A stretch of DNA of 64,000 nucleotides. It comes from Thalassia testudinum (Eukaryota > Streptophyta > Magnoliopsida > Alismatales > Hydrocharitaceae). The DNA is taken from the NCBI GenBank assembly GCA_037157565.1, contig JAZHRO010000050.1:45456001-45520000 (forward strand), read 5' to 3'. The first letter of the stretch is position 1, and each line of letters opens with the position of its first letter. This document shows positions 11,326 to 22,569 of the stretch, one piece after another. The notes beneath the pieces are model-generated. The model was not told the origin of the DNA, did not search any database, and worked only from the letters and a program-made list of their open reading frames with translations. A program made the position numbers and the translations under genes.

Positions 11326-11975
11326 TCATTTCTAAGCTCTTCCAACTCAGATAATTGGAGTTTCCTGGTCTTCCCAGCTAAATTCAGATCTAAATTGCAT
11401 TGTTTGATCGCCCAGAATGCCCTATGTTCAATCTCTACGGGTAGATGGCACGCCTTTCCATATACCAATCGAAACGGAGACATGCCGACGGGCATTTTAT
11501 ACGTTGTACAGTAGGCCCAAAGAGCGTCCTCAAGCTTTTGAGTCCAGTCCTTGCGATCAAGCCTAGTTATTTTCTGCATAACGTTCTTGATCTCCCGATT
11601 GGAGATCTTGGCTTGTCCATTCATCTAAGGATGGTAAGGTGTGGAAATTTGGTGATTAACCCCGTATTTGGCCAACAAATTCTTGAATTGAGCATTAGTA
11701 AAATGAGTGCCACCATCACTGATGATGGCCCTCGGAATCCTGAATCTACTGAAGATATTTTTCTTGATAAAATCGATGACCACCTTGTGGTCATTGGTTC
11801 AGGTGGGAATCGCCTCAATCCATTTGGACACATAATCAACAGCAACAAGAATGTACTGATGTCCAAATGAAGGGAGAAAGGGTCCCATGAAATCGATGCC
11901 CCAAACATCGAAACTTTCGACAGGAGGAATTGGGTTTAGGGGCATCGTATCTCTCTTAGTTATGCTCCCGAGTGC
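11326..11975 (-). pseudogene. Element B integrase fragment
   Basis: On the minus strand this carries [11 protein letters not shown] in place of the FMGPF region, then a degenerate core with ISDGGTHF-like codons near 11715, an in-frame stop near 11625, and then [15 protein letters not shown] and [19 protein letters not shown]. The last recognisable integrase residues are [11 protein letters not shown] near 11325, where LINE codons take over in the same frame. The C-terminal domain is missing. Frameshifts between 11621 and 11976 make the catalytic domain non-functional. Confidence 0.7.
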
Positions 11976-13564
11976 CTAACATCGAGAACATGACCTTGAG
12001 AAATCCTGGGCATTCTTAAATAAAGACGGCCAATAGAAGCTAGATTGCAAAATTTTTGTAGCCGTCTTTTTCCCGGAGAAATGTCCACCACATGCAGATG
12101 CATGGCAGAACTCAAGAATACTGTTGAATTCATTCTCCGGAACACATCGGTGAATAATCTGATCTGAGCCGATGCAGTACAGTTCAAGGTCCTCCCATAA
12201 GTAGTATTTGGCCTTAGATTTGATTCTATCCCATTGTTGCTTGGTCCAATCCTGGGGGATTTGACCAATGGCCAAATAGTTAACAATGTCAGCAAACCAC
12301 GAGGTTTGGACACCTGAAACTGTAAGGATAGCTTCATCTAGAAAAGTGTCAACAATCGGAATGTCCGAACGAGAAGAATCACCTAGGAGTCTCAACAAAT
12401 GATCTGCCACCACATTTTGTACCCCAATTTTATCCTTGATTTCAAGATCAAATTCTTGAAGCAGAAGAATCCAATGAATAAGCCGGGGTTTGGCATCCTT
12501 TTTGGCCAAGAGATGTCTCAAGGGCGAGTGGTCAATATAGATGATAACATGAGACCCTAAGAGATAAGCCCTGAATTTTTCCAAAGCGAACACTACAGCT
12601 AGTAATTCCCTTTTAGTAACAGTGTAATTCCTCTGGGCTTTATCCAGAGTTTTACTAGCGTAGTAGATGACAGAGGGCTTTCTATCAATTTTCTGACCCA
12701 AGATAGCCCCAACCGCGTAATCAGAAGCATCGATCATGATCTCAAAAGGGGCTGTCCAAATTGGTGGTTGCAACACTGGAGCACAGGTGATTGCCATTTT
12801 CAGGAAATCAAATGCCTTACGGCATGATTCGTCGAAAACAAACAGCGTTTCTTTGGCGAGAAGATTGCTCAAGGGACGAGCAACCTTCGAGAAATCATTG
12901 ATGAATCTTCTATAAAATCCCACATAACCAAGAAATGATCGGATTTGTTTAGCAAATGTTGGAGGAGGAAGTTTAGCGATAGCATCAACCTTAGCTGTAT
13001 CCACTTCAATTTCTCGTTTAGAGATTACATGACCCAAGATGATGCCTTCTTGGGTCATAAAATGACTCTTTTCCCAACTAAGGACCAATTGTGTTTTGAT
13101 ACATCACTTAAGAATCATTTCTAGATTAGCCAAACAAGAGTCAAACGATTCTCTGAAAATAGAGAAATCATCCATGAAGACTTCCATAAACTCTCCCACC
13201 ATGTCAGAGAATATGGATAACATACACCTTTGAAAAGTCGCAGGTGCATTACATAAATCGAAAGGCATCCTACGGAAAGCAAAGGTTCTGTAGGGACAGG
13301 TAAAAGTAGTTTTTCCTGATCCTCGGGATGGATAGGAACTTGGTTGTATCCTAAGTAACCATCAAGAAAACAAAAGTATGTCTGCCCAGCTAGTCTTTCC
13401 AAGATTTGATCAATGAAAGGCAGGGGAAAATGATCCATTTTAGTGGTTGTGTTCAGCTTCCTGTAATCAATACAAACCCTCCAAGAGGAAGCTGAATGAG
13501 TTGTGACAGATTCTTTTCTCTCGTTAGTCACAATGGTAATCCTAGCTTTTTGAACAATCTTCAC
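11976..13564 (-). pseudogene. Element B reverse transcriptase, RNase H and integrase zinc finger
   Basis: Two minus-strand reading frames. The segment 13564-13121 has WRVCIDYRKLN and the F-FLDGYLGYNQ region, then shifts frame before the catalytic motif (a SWMISL string stands where FMDDF should be). The segment 13088-11976 begins [10 protein letters not shown] and continues with RNase H ([29 protein letters not shown]) and the integrase HHCC finger ([13 protein letters not shown] ending in CSRC). The RT catalytic motif is broken by indels near 13100-13300, so the enzyme cannot work. Confidence 0.8.
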
Positions 13565-13797
13565 GGGACTTACCTAGGGACTATCAAAGATTGGATAAAT
13601 AATTCCTACATCGAGCCACTTAATGATTTCCTTTTTGACCACTTCTCACATATTTGGATTTAATCTCCTTTGCATCTGGCGAGAAGGGCAGGATCCATCT
13701 TCCAAGAATATTCTATGATTGCAGTAAGATGGCTCAATCCCCCTAAGGTCATAAATAGTCCAACCAATTGCCTCCTTGTGTTCCTTCAGGACCTTGA

Positions 13798-14766
13798 TCA
13801 ATTTAATCTCTTGATAATCATAGGGAGTGACTTCTGAGGTCCTAAAAATTGATATTTCAAATTCTCAAGCAATGGTTTCAGTTCAAGCTGGGGCAAGTTG
13901 ATGATTAATGGTAAGGAAGATGCTGAAGACTCAACAAGAGGAAGAGGTTGTGAGTGAACAAAATCAATAACCTCTTCAGAAGATGGCAGGTCTGCCATAG
14001 AGGGTTGCGGGTCCAATTCGTCATTAAAGGAGGAACTTTTAATTGAAGAAACCATCAAACAAGTTTCAATGCTTACATTATCCTCCTTAAGTTCCTCTAT
14101 AAATCCACAATCCTGAAATTTATTAATCGCCTTAAAAATATCCAATTTCATTCGTTGATCCCCAAAGGCGATTTCCATGCTACCGCTTTCATAATTAATG
14201 TTGGCCTTAGCGATAGCTAGGAATGGACGCCCCAAAATAATGGGCGTGTTCCTCAGATTTTCAGGTACATCCATGTCAAGGACAAGGAAATCTACAGGAA
14301 AATAGAAATCCTTGACCTTAACTATAACATCTTCAATAACGCCTCACGGATTTGTGACTGAACGGTCCACTAACTGTAGCGTTACTGAAGTTGGCCCAAG
14401 TTCACCTAATCCAAACTTCTCGTAAAGAGAAGTGGGAATTAGGTTGATGGATGCATCCAGATCCAAAAGTGCTCTATCAAATGTGTAATCTCCAATGACA
14501 CAAGAAATCAATGGAGCACCTGGATCTCTCTTTTTCTGAGGGAGGTGGTGCAGGATAACAGAACTAGCTTGCTCAGAGAGTACCACCTTCCTCGGAACAG
14601 ATTCTCTCGACTTACGCTTTTGTGTACGTAAATCCTTTGAAAATATCGTGTAAGCCAGTATATGCTTGATAGCATCGAGGAGAGGGATATTGATCTCAAC
14701 ATTCTTAAATATATTCAGAAGCTCCTCATTGCTATCAACAGACTTCTTCTTCTTTGATTTGATCAA
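13798..14766 (-). pseudogene. Element B aspartic protease region
   Basis: Minus-strand frames 14766-14344 and 14274-13798 together match the element A protease: VEINIPLLDAIKHI, FDRALLDLDASINLIP and TPIILGRPFLAIAKA. The catalytic triplet reads DLD instead of DLG and the two halves are separated by a stop, so the protease is inactive. The downstream linker (13800-14000) leads to the RT N-terminus, as in element A. Confidence 0.75.
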
Positions 14767-15474
14767 GGCTTCAGGAAAAGGAACATGAGTCAGATTAGGT
14801 TCCTAAGCTTTGATTTCTTCTCCAGAATTCTCCTCTCTCCTCAGGTTCTTCAGGATTCAGTAGATCAGAACAGTGTGGTTGTGGATCCTAAGTCTACTTA
14901 CCACTCCTCAAGGTGACAGAATTTGCAGATGCATAAAAGTTTGTGTCTTGGGGAGTGTTAGGAAAGATTGGAGGGGCTTGACTAGCCAGGAATTGTTGAT
15001 TTGCAGAAGAAGAAGAGGAGGAGGGACCCTGCTCAACCACCTGAGCATGTGCGTGTGGGTCCCTCTGATTTTCGTACCCATGAGCTTGGTTGCTCGGATT
15101 CAGAATATTTCACGGGTTGGGTACAGGTTGGGATAGTAGAGATCCGGGTTGACGAGAATTAGCAATGAGCCCAGTCTGCAAGTTGTCCAATGAGGTTTTC
15201 ATTTGCTGCATAAGTTGAAGCATGGATCCTTGCATCTCTACCATTTGTCAGTTCAAATCAGCCTGCCCTATGGGTTGACGGGCATTCCAAGCTGGCCGAT
15301 TAACCTGATTTGGAGGCAACTGAGTTATACATGACCCTGATCCATTGATCATTGTGGAGCATAGTTGCTGGGCCGGAATTGGGTCTGTTGCCCTAGGTTT
15401 TTCCAAGATAAGTTAGGGTGGTTTCTCCAACTTAGATTATAAGCATTAGAGTAAGTGTTGGATCTAACATTCTC

Positions 15475-16575
15475 TTATATAGCACATACATCCTCATAAG
15501 GTGAGGATGGAGACAAAGAAAGGGAAGGATCAGAAAAACTGGGATCAAAGGCCCCAGTGTGGAACCCGTGAGGTTCCAAAAAATGTTGACTCACAGGTTG
15601 AGCCGCATCTAGTTGATTCACGAACTCCCGTCCAGAAGGAGATCGCAAAGAATGGAATCCCGAATTTTGGGATTGAGTGGATCGAGAGTTGTTCAAAGAA
15701 TTTCCAGCCATCCACTCTTCTATTCTCTTAGCAACCAAGTCCACCTTGTCAAGTTTATTACAAATCAATTTCATATCAAATGAATGGGAGTCATGGACTC
15801 CATTGGCATTTGATCTGGGCTGCTGGGACCGGTTAAAGGTATCCATGGAAGCATGATTGATTGAATTCTCGCTCATTTCCTGAAACAAATCATGTGCACT
15901 ATCTGCGTCTTTGTTGAGGAAATTGCCTCCGCAAGAAGCATCCACATGATTTCTGAGTTGCTCAGTTAACCCATGATAGAAGATCTGCACGAGTTGCCAT
16001 TTCGGCACCTCGTGGTGTGGACACCTTCGCAATAGGTCCTAGAATTGCTCCCAAGCCACATGAAACTACTCCCACGGCTGCTGGGTAAAGGTAGTGATTG
16101 CCCGTCTCAAGGCATTGGTACGTCCGACTGGGAAGAATTTCTTCAGAAAGGCCAATTTCAACTCATTCCAAGTTGCAATAAGTCTTCCTATTGTCCTGTA
16201 CCAATGCGTGGCCTTATCCTTAAGAGAATGGGGGAAGAGCCTCATGATCATTTGCTCCTCGTTCACGTTTCATGCCTTGGTGTCTAGACCAAAGTGGTCA
16301 AGTCCTCCAAGTGCTGAAACGGATCTTCGGAGCCAAGCCCATGATAATGTTTGATCAGGCTTAACACATGGGGCTTGATTTCTCCGTTGTCGGCTGGAAT
16401 CTAGATGTCAGGACGTTCCCCGTAATTTCAAGGATCATAAAAATCCTTCAAGGGCTGAGCGCTCTGCATTCTCTGGAACCATTCCTGCATTCTTTGCATT
16501 TGTTCCAGCTGCCTTCGGAATTCCACCTATGGATCTCTAGGTAGAGGAGGCTGTTGGTTGTCCATGGGATCAATT
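15475..16575 (-). pseudogene. Element B gag remnant
   Basis: Minus strand. The 16266-16066 part has MIMRLFPHSLKDKATHWY followed by LKLAFLKKFFPVGRT, typical of the plant Ty3/gypsy gag core. The 16032-15475 part carries the LVQIFYHGLTEQLRNHVDAS motif and a Ser/Gln-rich tail. Gag forms the cytoplasmic particle. Several stops separate the pieces. The gag start is probably near 16575, where MDNQQPPLPRDP is read. Confidence 0.7.
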
Positions 16576-17848
16576 TAACCAAAATCCAATTTGAACCTCC
16601 TAGAATACTCTAGTGGTCCTTCCAATCGGGGATTCAATGACCATCTTCCCAGCATAAACTAGGAGAAGGTCAGAAGGACTGAGGATAGGGACCCTGTAGC
16701 ACAACAAAACAAGGCTGTCCTTAAGTGGGGTAGCCTAAGAATCTACAAACTCCCAAAACCCACCTTTGTAAATGATTTACTCTACTTGCGTCTGCTCAAT
16801 CCAACCAGTTAGAATGAGCGATTGGGGAGAAGGTTCTAGTGTACCCCTATGCCGCAGCCGTTTGACGCTACTCCCCTAGCTAGACATCAGATTAATTAAT
16901 ACAAGAAGGTTAATCAAAGACAATCTCAAACTAGGCCCTGAAGAGCGAATCAGTCCTTAAGGCTAACGTCAACTCAATTTTATTAAGGCCTGGGATTGTG
17001 GTGCTTATGGAATGTGATGGGCCCTTAAAATGTGTTGTGCCCTTAAAGATTGATTGAGAATTGTGTAAGTGCATGCACAACCAGGGTTTTCAAGCAAGAT
17101 TATTTGTGATGCGTGGATTTTAATGTTCAAATCTTACTTAAGTAGCTTTTAGGGTTTAAAATTAGGTTGATTTCAATCAAGTTTTGAGGCAAACCAAGTT
17201 GTCAAACACGAGTGAAGATTGCTTTCCTTTAAAACCAGAATTAAAGTGGAGTGCCTGGAATAGACCTACATTGAAAACCCTAAGGAGGAGCTACTTGATG
17301 AGTTGATTTTAAGTAGAGTGGTGCAGCCCAAACAACTCAAACAACTGGCCACAGATGCACCACTAAGTTAGGCACGCAAAGATGGTTAACCTATAATGAT
17401 TTCTATTCTTTTATGTGTTGCTTTGTGTGTACCAGTTCCATAGATCAAAACCCAGTTGAGTAGAAACAAATCAATTAGGTTAAGTGCCTTGAATGTGGGT
17501 GTACGTTGTGTGTTTGTTGAAAATTACCCCACAAGATTATCTTTTTATTTTTTTCTTTTTTATAAATGAAGGTGGAATGAATGTGAGTGAGAATCCAAAC
17601 AACCAAACTATTCCTAGGATTTATGCAAACACCTAGGTTAATTGGAATTTGGATTTAATATGACAAATGAAATCTATGGAAGGGGGAAGAATGGGGAGCA
17701 CTTACAGTTGTCTTCAACTACACTTTACTCTGATCTATCGCTTAATTATTCCCTGATGGAGGTCTCTGCAAAATAATAGACACAAGAGAAAGCAAGTTAG
17801 AAGACAATAAAGTACGTGAAATGCAAAAAGAAGATCGGAAACCATTGC
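16576..17848 (-). other. Element B leader between PBS and gag
   Basis: About 1.27 kb of non-coding minus-strand DNA between the primer binding site and gag. No ORF or repeat of note was seen. Leaders of this length are usual in Athila-type elements. Confidence 0.5.
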
Positions 17849-17870
17849 CTCCCCGGCAACAGTGCCAAAA
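17849..17870 (-). promoter_or_regulatory. Element B primer binding site
   Basis: On the minus strand TTTTGGCACTGTTGCCGGGG follows the LTR end CTTCAACA directly. It matches the TGGCGCCGTTGCCGGGGA form usual for Athila-type primer sites, with one CpG-to-TpG-type change. The host tRNA 3' end anneals here to prime minus-strand DNA synthesis. Confidence 0.8.
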
Positions 17871-18520
17871 TGTTGAAGCTACGAGTTACTATGCTAACGT
17901 ATTTAGTTTTGAAAAACCTATCGTCGTAGTTTGAAGGCGAAGAACTCGTGTTCAACAAATAAAATTTGTACTGGAATAGAAACCCCGGGTCGAACTCAGG
18001 GAGGCAGCGTCGAACTATATTCGCAATTATATTTTTTTAGAGTTTTTGTTGAAAAGTGAAGCGACGTAATTACAATGAAGCAATATTAACAATCAGAATA
18101 AACAAGAGAGAGAGAGAAAACATGCACTCAATATTTCAAAATGTTTATACAATAAAACCAGAGAAGAATTACACTAGAAAGTGGGAAATCAACTACACTA
18201 GAAAGCAGGAAAATTCTACTCTAGAAAGCTGTAAAGAAGAATGGGAGAGAGAAGTTATCCTCCTCGACAATTTTTTGGAGGATGAGCTGGACTAGACGTC
18301 GTCTGGAAGAAGGAGGACGGAGCGGGAAGAAGGAGGTCGAGGCAGGAGGAACGAGAATGGGGCAGCACGTCATCTCGTCACGGGATCCCTTCCGAAATGA
18401 GGGTGAAAATTTGACTTTATCTCTCGAGGAGCATCCCAGGTGTGGGACAAGCTTCTCTTGTGCTTTGGAGAGGGAGAGAAGAGAAGGAAGGGATGCCCAT
18501 TTCGTATGGAGGGGGTCTCC

Positions 18521-18527
18521 TTTTATA
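18521..18527 (-). promoter_or_regulatory. TATA box of LTR B
   Basis: TATAAAA on the minus strand, 59 bases downstream of the TTTAGTGAC hairpin and upstream of a purine- and pyrimidine-rich leader. Position and context fit the pol II start of the LTR. Confidence 0.55.
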
Positions 18528-18871
18528 GTTGCAAGGAGTGAGGGCAATTTGGTCTTTACAATTTCAAAATATTAAATAAGGGGTCTTTAGTGACGTTATT
18601 AAGTGTCACTAAAGCCCTAGTCGTGGGTGACGTGTGCCGCCCACTCACCTCCCACGCCGCCCATGTTCATCAAGTCTCGGTCGTTCGAATGTGAGATCGA
18701 ATGGCTAAGATTTGATAATCGCTGTGCCTCAATGAGTGCCTAGCACATGCGATCCCGCGTTACGCGCAGGCATGCGTTGGCACGTTATCTGGATTGGGCG
18801 CTTGCGGCTACTGGATCACCATCGGGCGGTCAATCGCGCCCGCACCTCCGCGCCTCAGCACCTCTTGTGAA

Positions 18872-18925
18872 GAATTGTCGAATGTGTGCCTCCAGATCTC
18901 ACGAGTGCGTTCGACCAACGCGCTA
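18872..18925 (-). other. tRNA-like A box / B box module in LTR B
   Basis: Minus strand TAGCGCGTTGG (18925-18915) resembles a pol III A box, with two mismatches. CATTCGACAATTC (18884-18872), about 41 bases on, resembles a decayed B box. It is the weakest of the four full modules and is called on position and spacing shared with LTRs D, F and H. Confidence 0.4.
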
Positions 18926-19536
18926 CACAAGCGTTTGTGTCGAGGTTATGTTTTGTGCGCGTGCATCCACGGCCATTGGATGCGCATCCAACGGCAGAGA
19001 AGCGACGTTCAAAATGAAGAAGAGATGGAGCGACGGGTGCAGTGGCCGGTTGGGCGGCTAAGATGGCACCACGTGGCACCATCTTGGTCGTCCATCTTCT
19101 GGATATTGTAGATGGTGCCACGGTTGTCGGATTGAGTTGATCTTCATGCCGTTAGACTGCAATCGTCGATCCGAATCCATTCGTATGGTCGGATTTGTTG
19201 TCTGAAGTGCAAATTCACACCATCTTGGCCCTTGATCTTCTAGGGTTCCTCGATCTCTGTTTGATGCTACAGATGTCTGATTAGGGCGATCTTGGAGTCG
19301 TTGAACTCCAATCGTCGCTCTGATCAAATTTGTACGGTTGGATCTTTCAATCCGAGGTCTCGATAAAAATGTGCTCTGTCCCTGAATATAAAAGGAGACA
19401 ATTAACCTCCATTTTATTTAAACTAATCTAAATGCAAGATGATGCATGCTATGCAATATATATAGTACGTAATGCAATTCGATGCTTAAGAACATGCATA
19501 AATAAATATTTTATGTAATATAAACATGTTTACATC

Positions 19537-20766
19537 AGAGAGATTTTAAGGAATAGTCAAAGATTAACTGAAGAGATAAACCAGCTTAGCGATCCTCCTA
19601 CAGTCAATTCTGATCCCTACCCTTATATCCCCGATTACCAAGATAATTTCAAGGAAAACAATGACAACAAGGATCCTATTTTGAGGAGTAGCTATCACTT
19701 AGACGCCCCTCATGAGATATGCCCACCAGAAGGCAATCTTGGTGACTATCTACCTGATCTTAATTGGAAGGAGAAAATGGGCCCATTAGATGAACTCAAC
19801 CCGAATGATAGTATCTTCATTACATTGGATGAAATGGGTCGTAGTCAATTAGTCAACCCCGCTCCCAGTCTGAATCTTGAGGTGGAATTTGTATCCCATC
19901 CTAGGGATCCTGAGCATATACTTTACGCTTCTGAGGACCTTGCACCTCAATTAAAGCCCCCTGAGGATTGTGATTTAGAAGTAAACAAATTCCAGAAGTC
20001 TTGGATGCTAGAGGAAATCATACTAGAAGAAAGTGATAATAACCACACTCCTCTATCAACGGGACCAACACCTGTCATTGAATATTCTGAGGATTCACAA
20101 GTCCCCAACCCAAGTGACCATGAGAAAATTGAGGCTGAATTGGAAGAATTAGATCACTATTGGTCTCAGGGACATGAAGATTTGATTTTGGAGGAAGCAC
20201 TTGATCTTGGTGTGAAAAATTTTCCTGCATCTCAAAGTCAAGAGGGAGAAAATGTAGAAAAGGATGATGATGGCTTTCAAAGGACCGAACTTAGAGTATG
20301 GAGTGAATCTAGGGGAGAATATGTGTTGTTCAAGGACTTACCCCCTAATGATCTGACTGAATTAGCCAAATCTGGATTCCTACATATCGTTAACTATCAA
20401 GATCATCCTCTCAAACAGTCTGAAGAAATGCTTGAGGAAAGAATGTATACACCCCATGAGTAGGATCGTAACATTGAACAAGAACCTGGGGATGTCATTA
20501 TTGAGGACACTCACAGTCCTATTGCTTCCAACCCACTTCTACATGATGATGAAATGAGCGACACCCTTAAGCAGTTCAATTTGGATGACAAACATTTGGG
20601 CCCATTCCAGGACACGCACACCAATGATATGCAGCATGAAAGGCAATCACTAACTAAGGCTGCTTTTGATAACATTCAAGAACTGGAATGGATATCGAGG
20701 ATGAATGCTCACACCCTCGTTAACCCTCTTCCCTACCCTGCACTTGAGCGACTTCAACTCATATAG
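19537..20766 (+). pseudogene. Unrecognised acidic ORF of element C
   Basis: One reading frame is open from the element B insertion edge to 20766, interrupted only by TAG at 20461-20463. It gives about 410 codons, lacking the start. The protein is very acidic and rich in Asp, Glu, Pro and Leu, with no predicted membrane segment, cysteine pattern or catalytic motif that I can see. It occupies the pol-to-LTR position where Athila elements can carry an env-like ORF, but nothing env-like is visible. It could be the end of gag, a third ORF or a captured host fragment. I do not recognise it. Confidence 0.45.
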
Positions 20767-22530
20767 AACCAACTTCCTGAAATCTCTGCTCACACTTTTG
20801 ATTAATGGGGGAATATCCAAACCAATGCACCCTGTGGTAGAGTGGCGAGTTTGGAAAGATGCTTTTCCATGTCAGCCCATTAGTCTTAGGGTATGTTTCG
20901 TCACACTCTTTGTACCCCACACATATTTGCTTGAGGAGCCTTTGCCTCCTTGTCGCACACTCCCGGAGGTTACTACTCATGTGTATTATGTAAAACCTCC
21001 ACAAATAGCTCAAGAGTACCCTCTTTTCACTGTTTCTGGCGAGTATTTGGCCTCACTATCCATCACCAACTTGCCAACACCTTGGGTTACTTACTCGCCA
21101 GGCCAGGTTTGTTGCGTATCTTCTTTAGGTCTCCTTTTGTTTCCCTTCTAGAGCCTGATTTGAGAGGTATCCTAACTCCACCTCAGGTAATATCTATTTT
21201 TGCTTTTGCTTTTCAATGAGGACATTGTCATATTTAGGCATGGGGGGGTATAACCTGAGGTTATTCATAGCATTTATACATATTTTGCATGAAATTAGGG
21301 CATCCATCTTGCATAAAAAAAAAACAACAAAAAAAAAAGAGAGAAGAGAGAAAAAGGAGATGAAATCTTTGTGAGCTAAATTTCAAATATATTGAGGAGA
21401 GATGCTGGAAGAAAATGTGCAGAATTGTGCTAGTCCCAGCAGTTGATTATGGAAGAGTTAACTAAGTTCTAGGCTAGAGTGAATGAATAAATAAAGTCCT
21501 AAAGTGCTAAAGAAAAGGAGATAAGTGAGGGATACCGACTTCAGGCCTCCTGGGTTTATTCTAAAGCTTTAACACTCACATATTTGTTAAGATCTGGACT
21601 ATTCCTCAAGAGGTTGAGGGAGTTGTAGGCCGATGTATTAAGTCTAAGGCTTAGGAAGTATTCAGCCCCATTGACTGCCCTTTGGTTTGCGAAACTTGGT
21701 AACTTGAGCACCCAAAAATCACACACTGGTCTGGTTCAGCACGCATAACAAAGAATAATGCCAAAAAGTGTCCATTCTGAAAATGTTTTCCTGAAAAGTT
21801 GACTTAGGAGCGGCTTGAAGACACAAGTTGATTAGATGAGTTCTCAGCGCGGAGAGGAGGAATGTAAAATAAACCCCTCAAAGATGCATTATAACATATC
21901 TTCTCCTCGATGCTTGTCTCATAAGATATCTAAATATCCTACCGAGGGCACAAAATCATCTTGTGCTGGTTCAGATGCCGTGGGCAGCATTATCCCGAAA
22001 TGTCGATTGCCAGGGTCTGAATTTAGCTACAAAACGCCATGGGTGACACTATCCCGAAGTGTCGAAAGCAAGGGTTCTGGGGGTTGCCATGGGTGATGCT
22101 ATCTCGAAGCATCGATTGCCAGAGACCCTACGAGGATTGATGGTGGGGACAAGGAATCTGATACAGATCATGTGTAGGCCCAATCCAATGTTAAGTCTAG
22201 GGGAATTTAAAAAGAAAGAGAGAAAACTCTCAAAATAATATTTCTCCCTCTCTCGCTTACTAAAAATGCACTGGCAAACTGAACCTAGCCTTGCTACACA
22301 TATGCATGGGTGCTTTAACCACTGGGGTCAACAAACCTCTGGGTAGTTTTTGCGGGCCTTAGAAACCTTCGCAACAGACCCAAGGCTGAGGTTGGTCAGG
22401 TCCATATCTTGGCTGGTACTTGAGTATTTTTTGGCCTATAGTTGGTATTTCAATCTAATTTCTAGAGTGTGGCACAATAAGACATCCTGACAATAAAATC
22501 TGGCCTGGAGACCTGGTCTGTTTCGTATGA
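20767..22530 (+). other. Element C non-coding 3' stretch with short tandem repeats
   Basis: Mostly stop-rich. The segment 21219-21252 (ATGAGGACATTGTCAT and GGCATGGGGGGG) is the typical sequence that follows the last ORF in these elements. Three degenerate units of about 55-60 bases at 21974-22130 share a core like CCATGGGTGACACTATCCCG followed by AAGTGTCGA and CCAGGG. Confidence 0.55.
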
Positions 22531-22569
22531 TTTTGCTCGGGACTAGCAAAACTTAGGCATGGGGGTATT
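22531..22569 (+). promoter_or_regulatory. Element C hairpin plus polypurine tract
   Basis: Arms TTTTGCTCG (22531-22539) and CTAGCAAAA (22543-22551) around GGA have one mismatch. They are followed by TTAGGCATGGGGGTATT and the LTR start TGATAGG at 22570. Same layout as elements A and D. Confidence 0.75.

Larger units (their letters stand above)
11326..19534 (-). mobile_element. Element B: degenerate Athila-like gypsy retrotransposon
   Basis: On the minus strand the order is 5' LTR (17871-19534), primer binding site, leader, gag, protease, RT-RNase H and integrase, with the integrase broken at 11325 by a LINE. Its 3' LTR is not found in the window. It is inserted in an ORF of element C: the flank after 19534 is an open reading frame of the other orientation. 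Many stops and frameshifts show it is older than element A. Confidence 0.8.
17871..19534 (-). repeat. 5' LTR of element B
   Basis: Minus strand: starts TGTAAACATG at 19534 and ends CTTCAACA at 17871, about 1.66 kb. In order it holds a palindrome (18972-18995), a tRNA-like A/B box module (18925-18872), a second palindrome (18706-18679), a hairpin TTTAGTGAC/GTCACTAAA (18613-18586), a TATA box (18527-18521) and the U5 motif CTCCCTGAGTTCGACCC near 17990. LTRs D, F, G and H share parts of this architecture. Confidence 0.75.
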
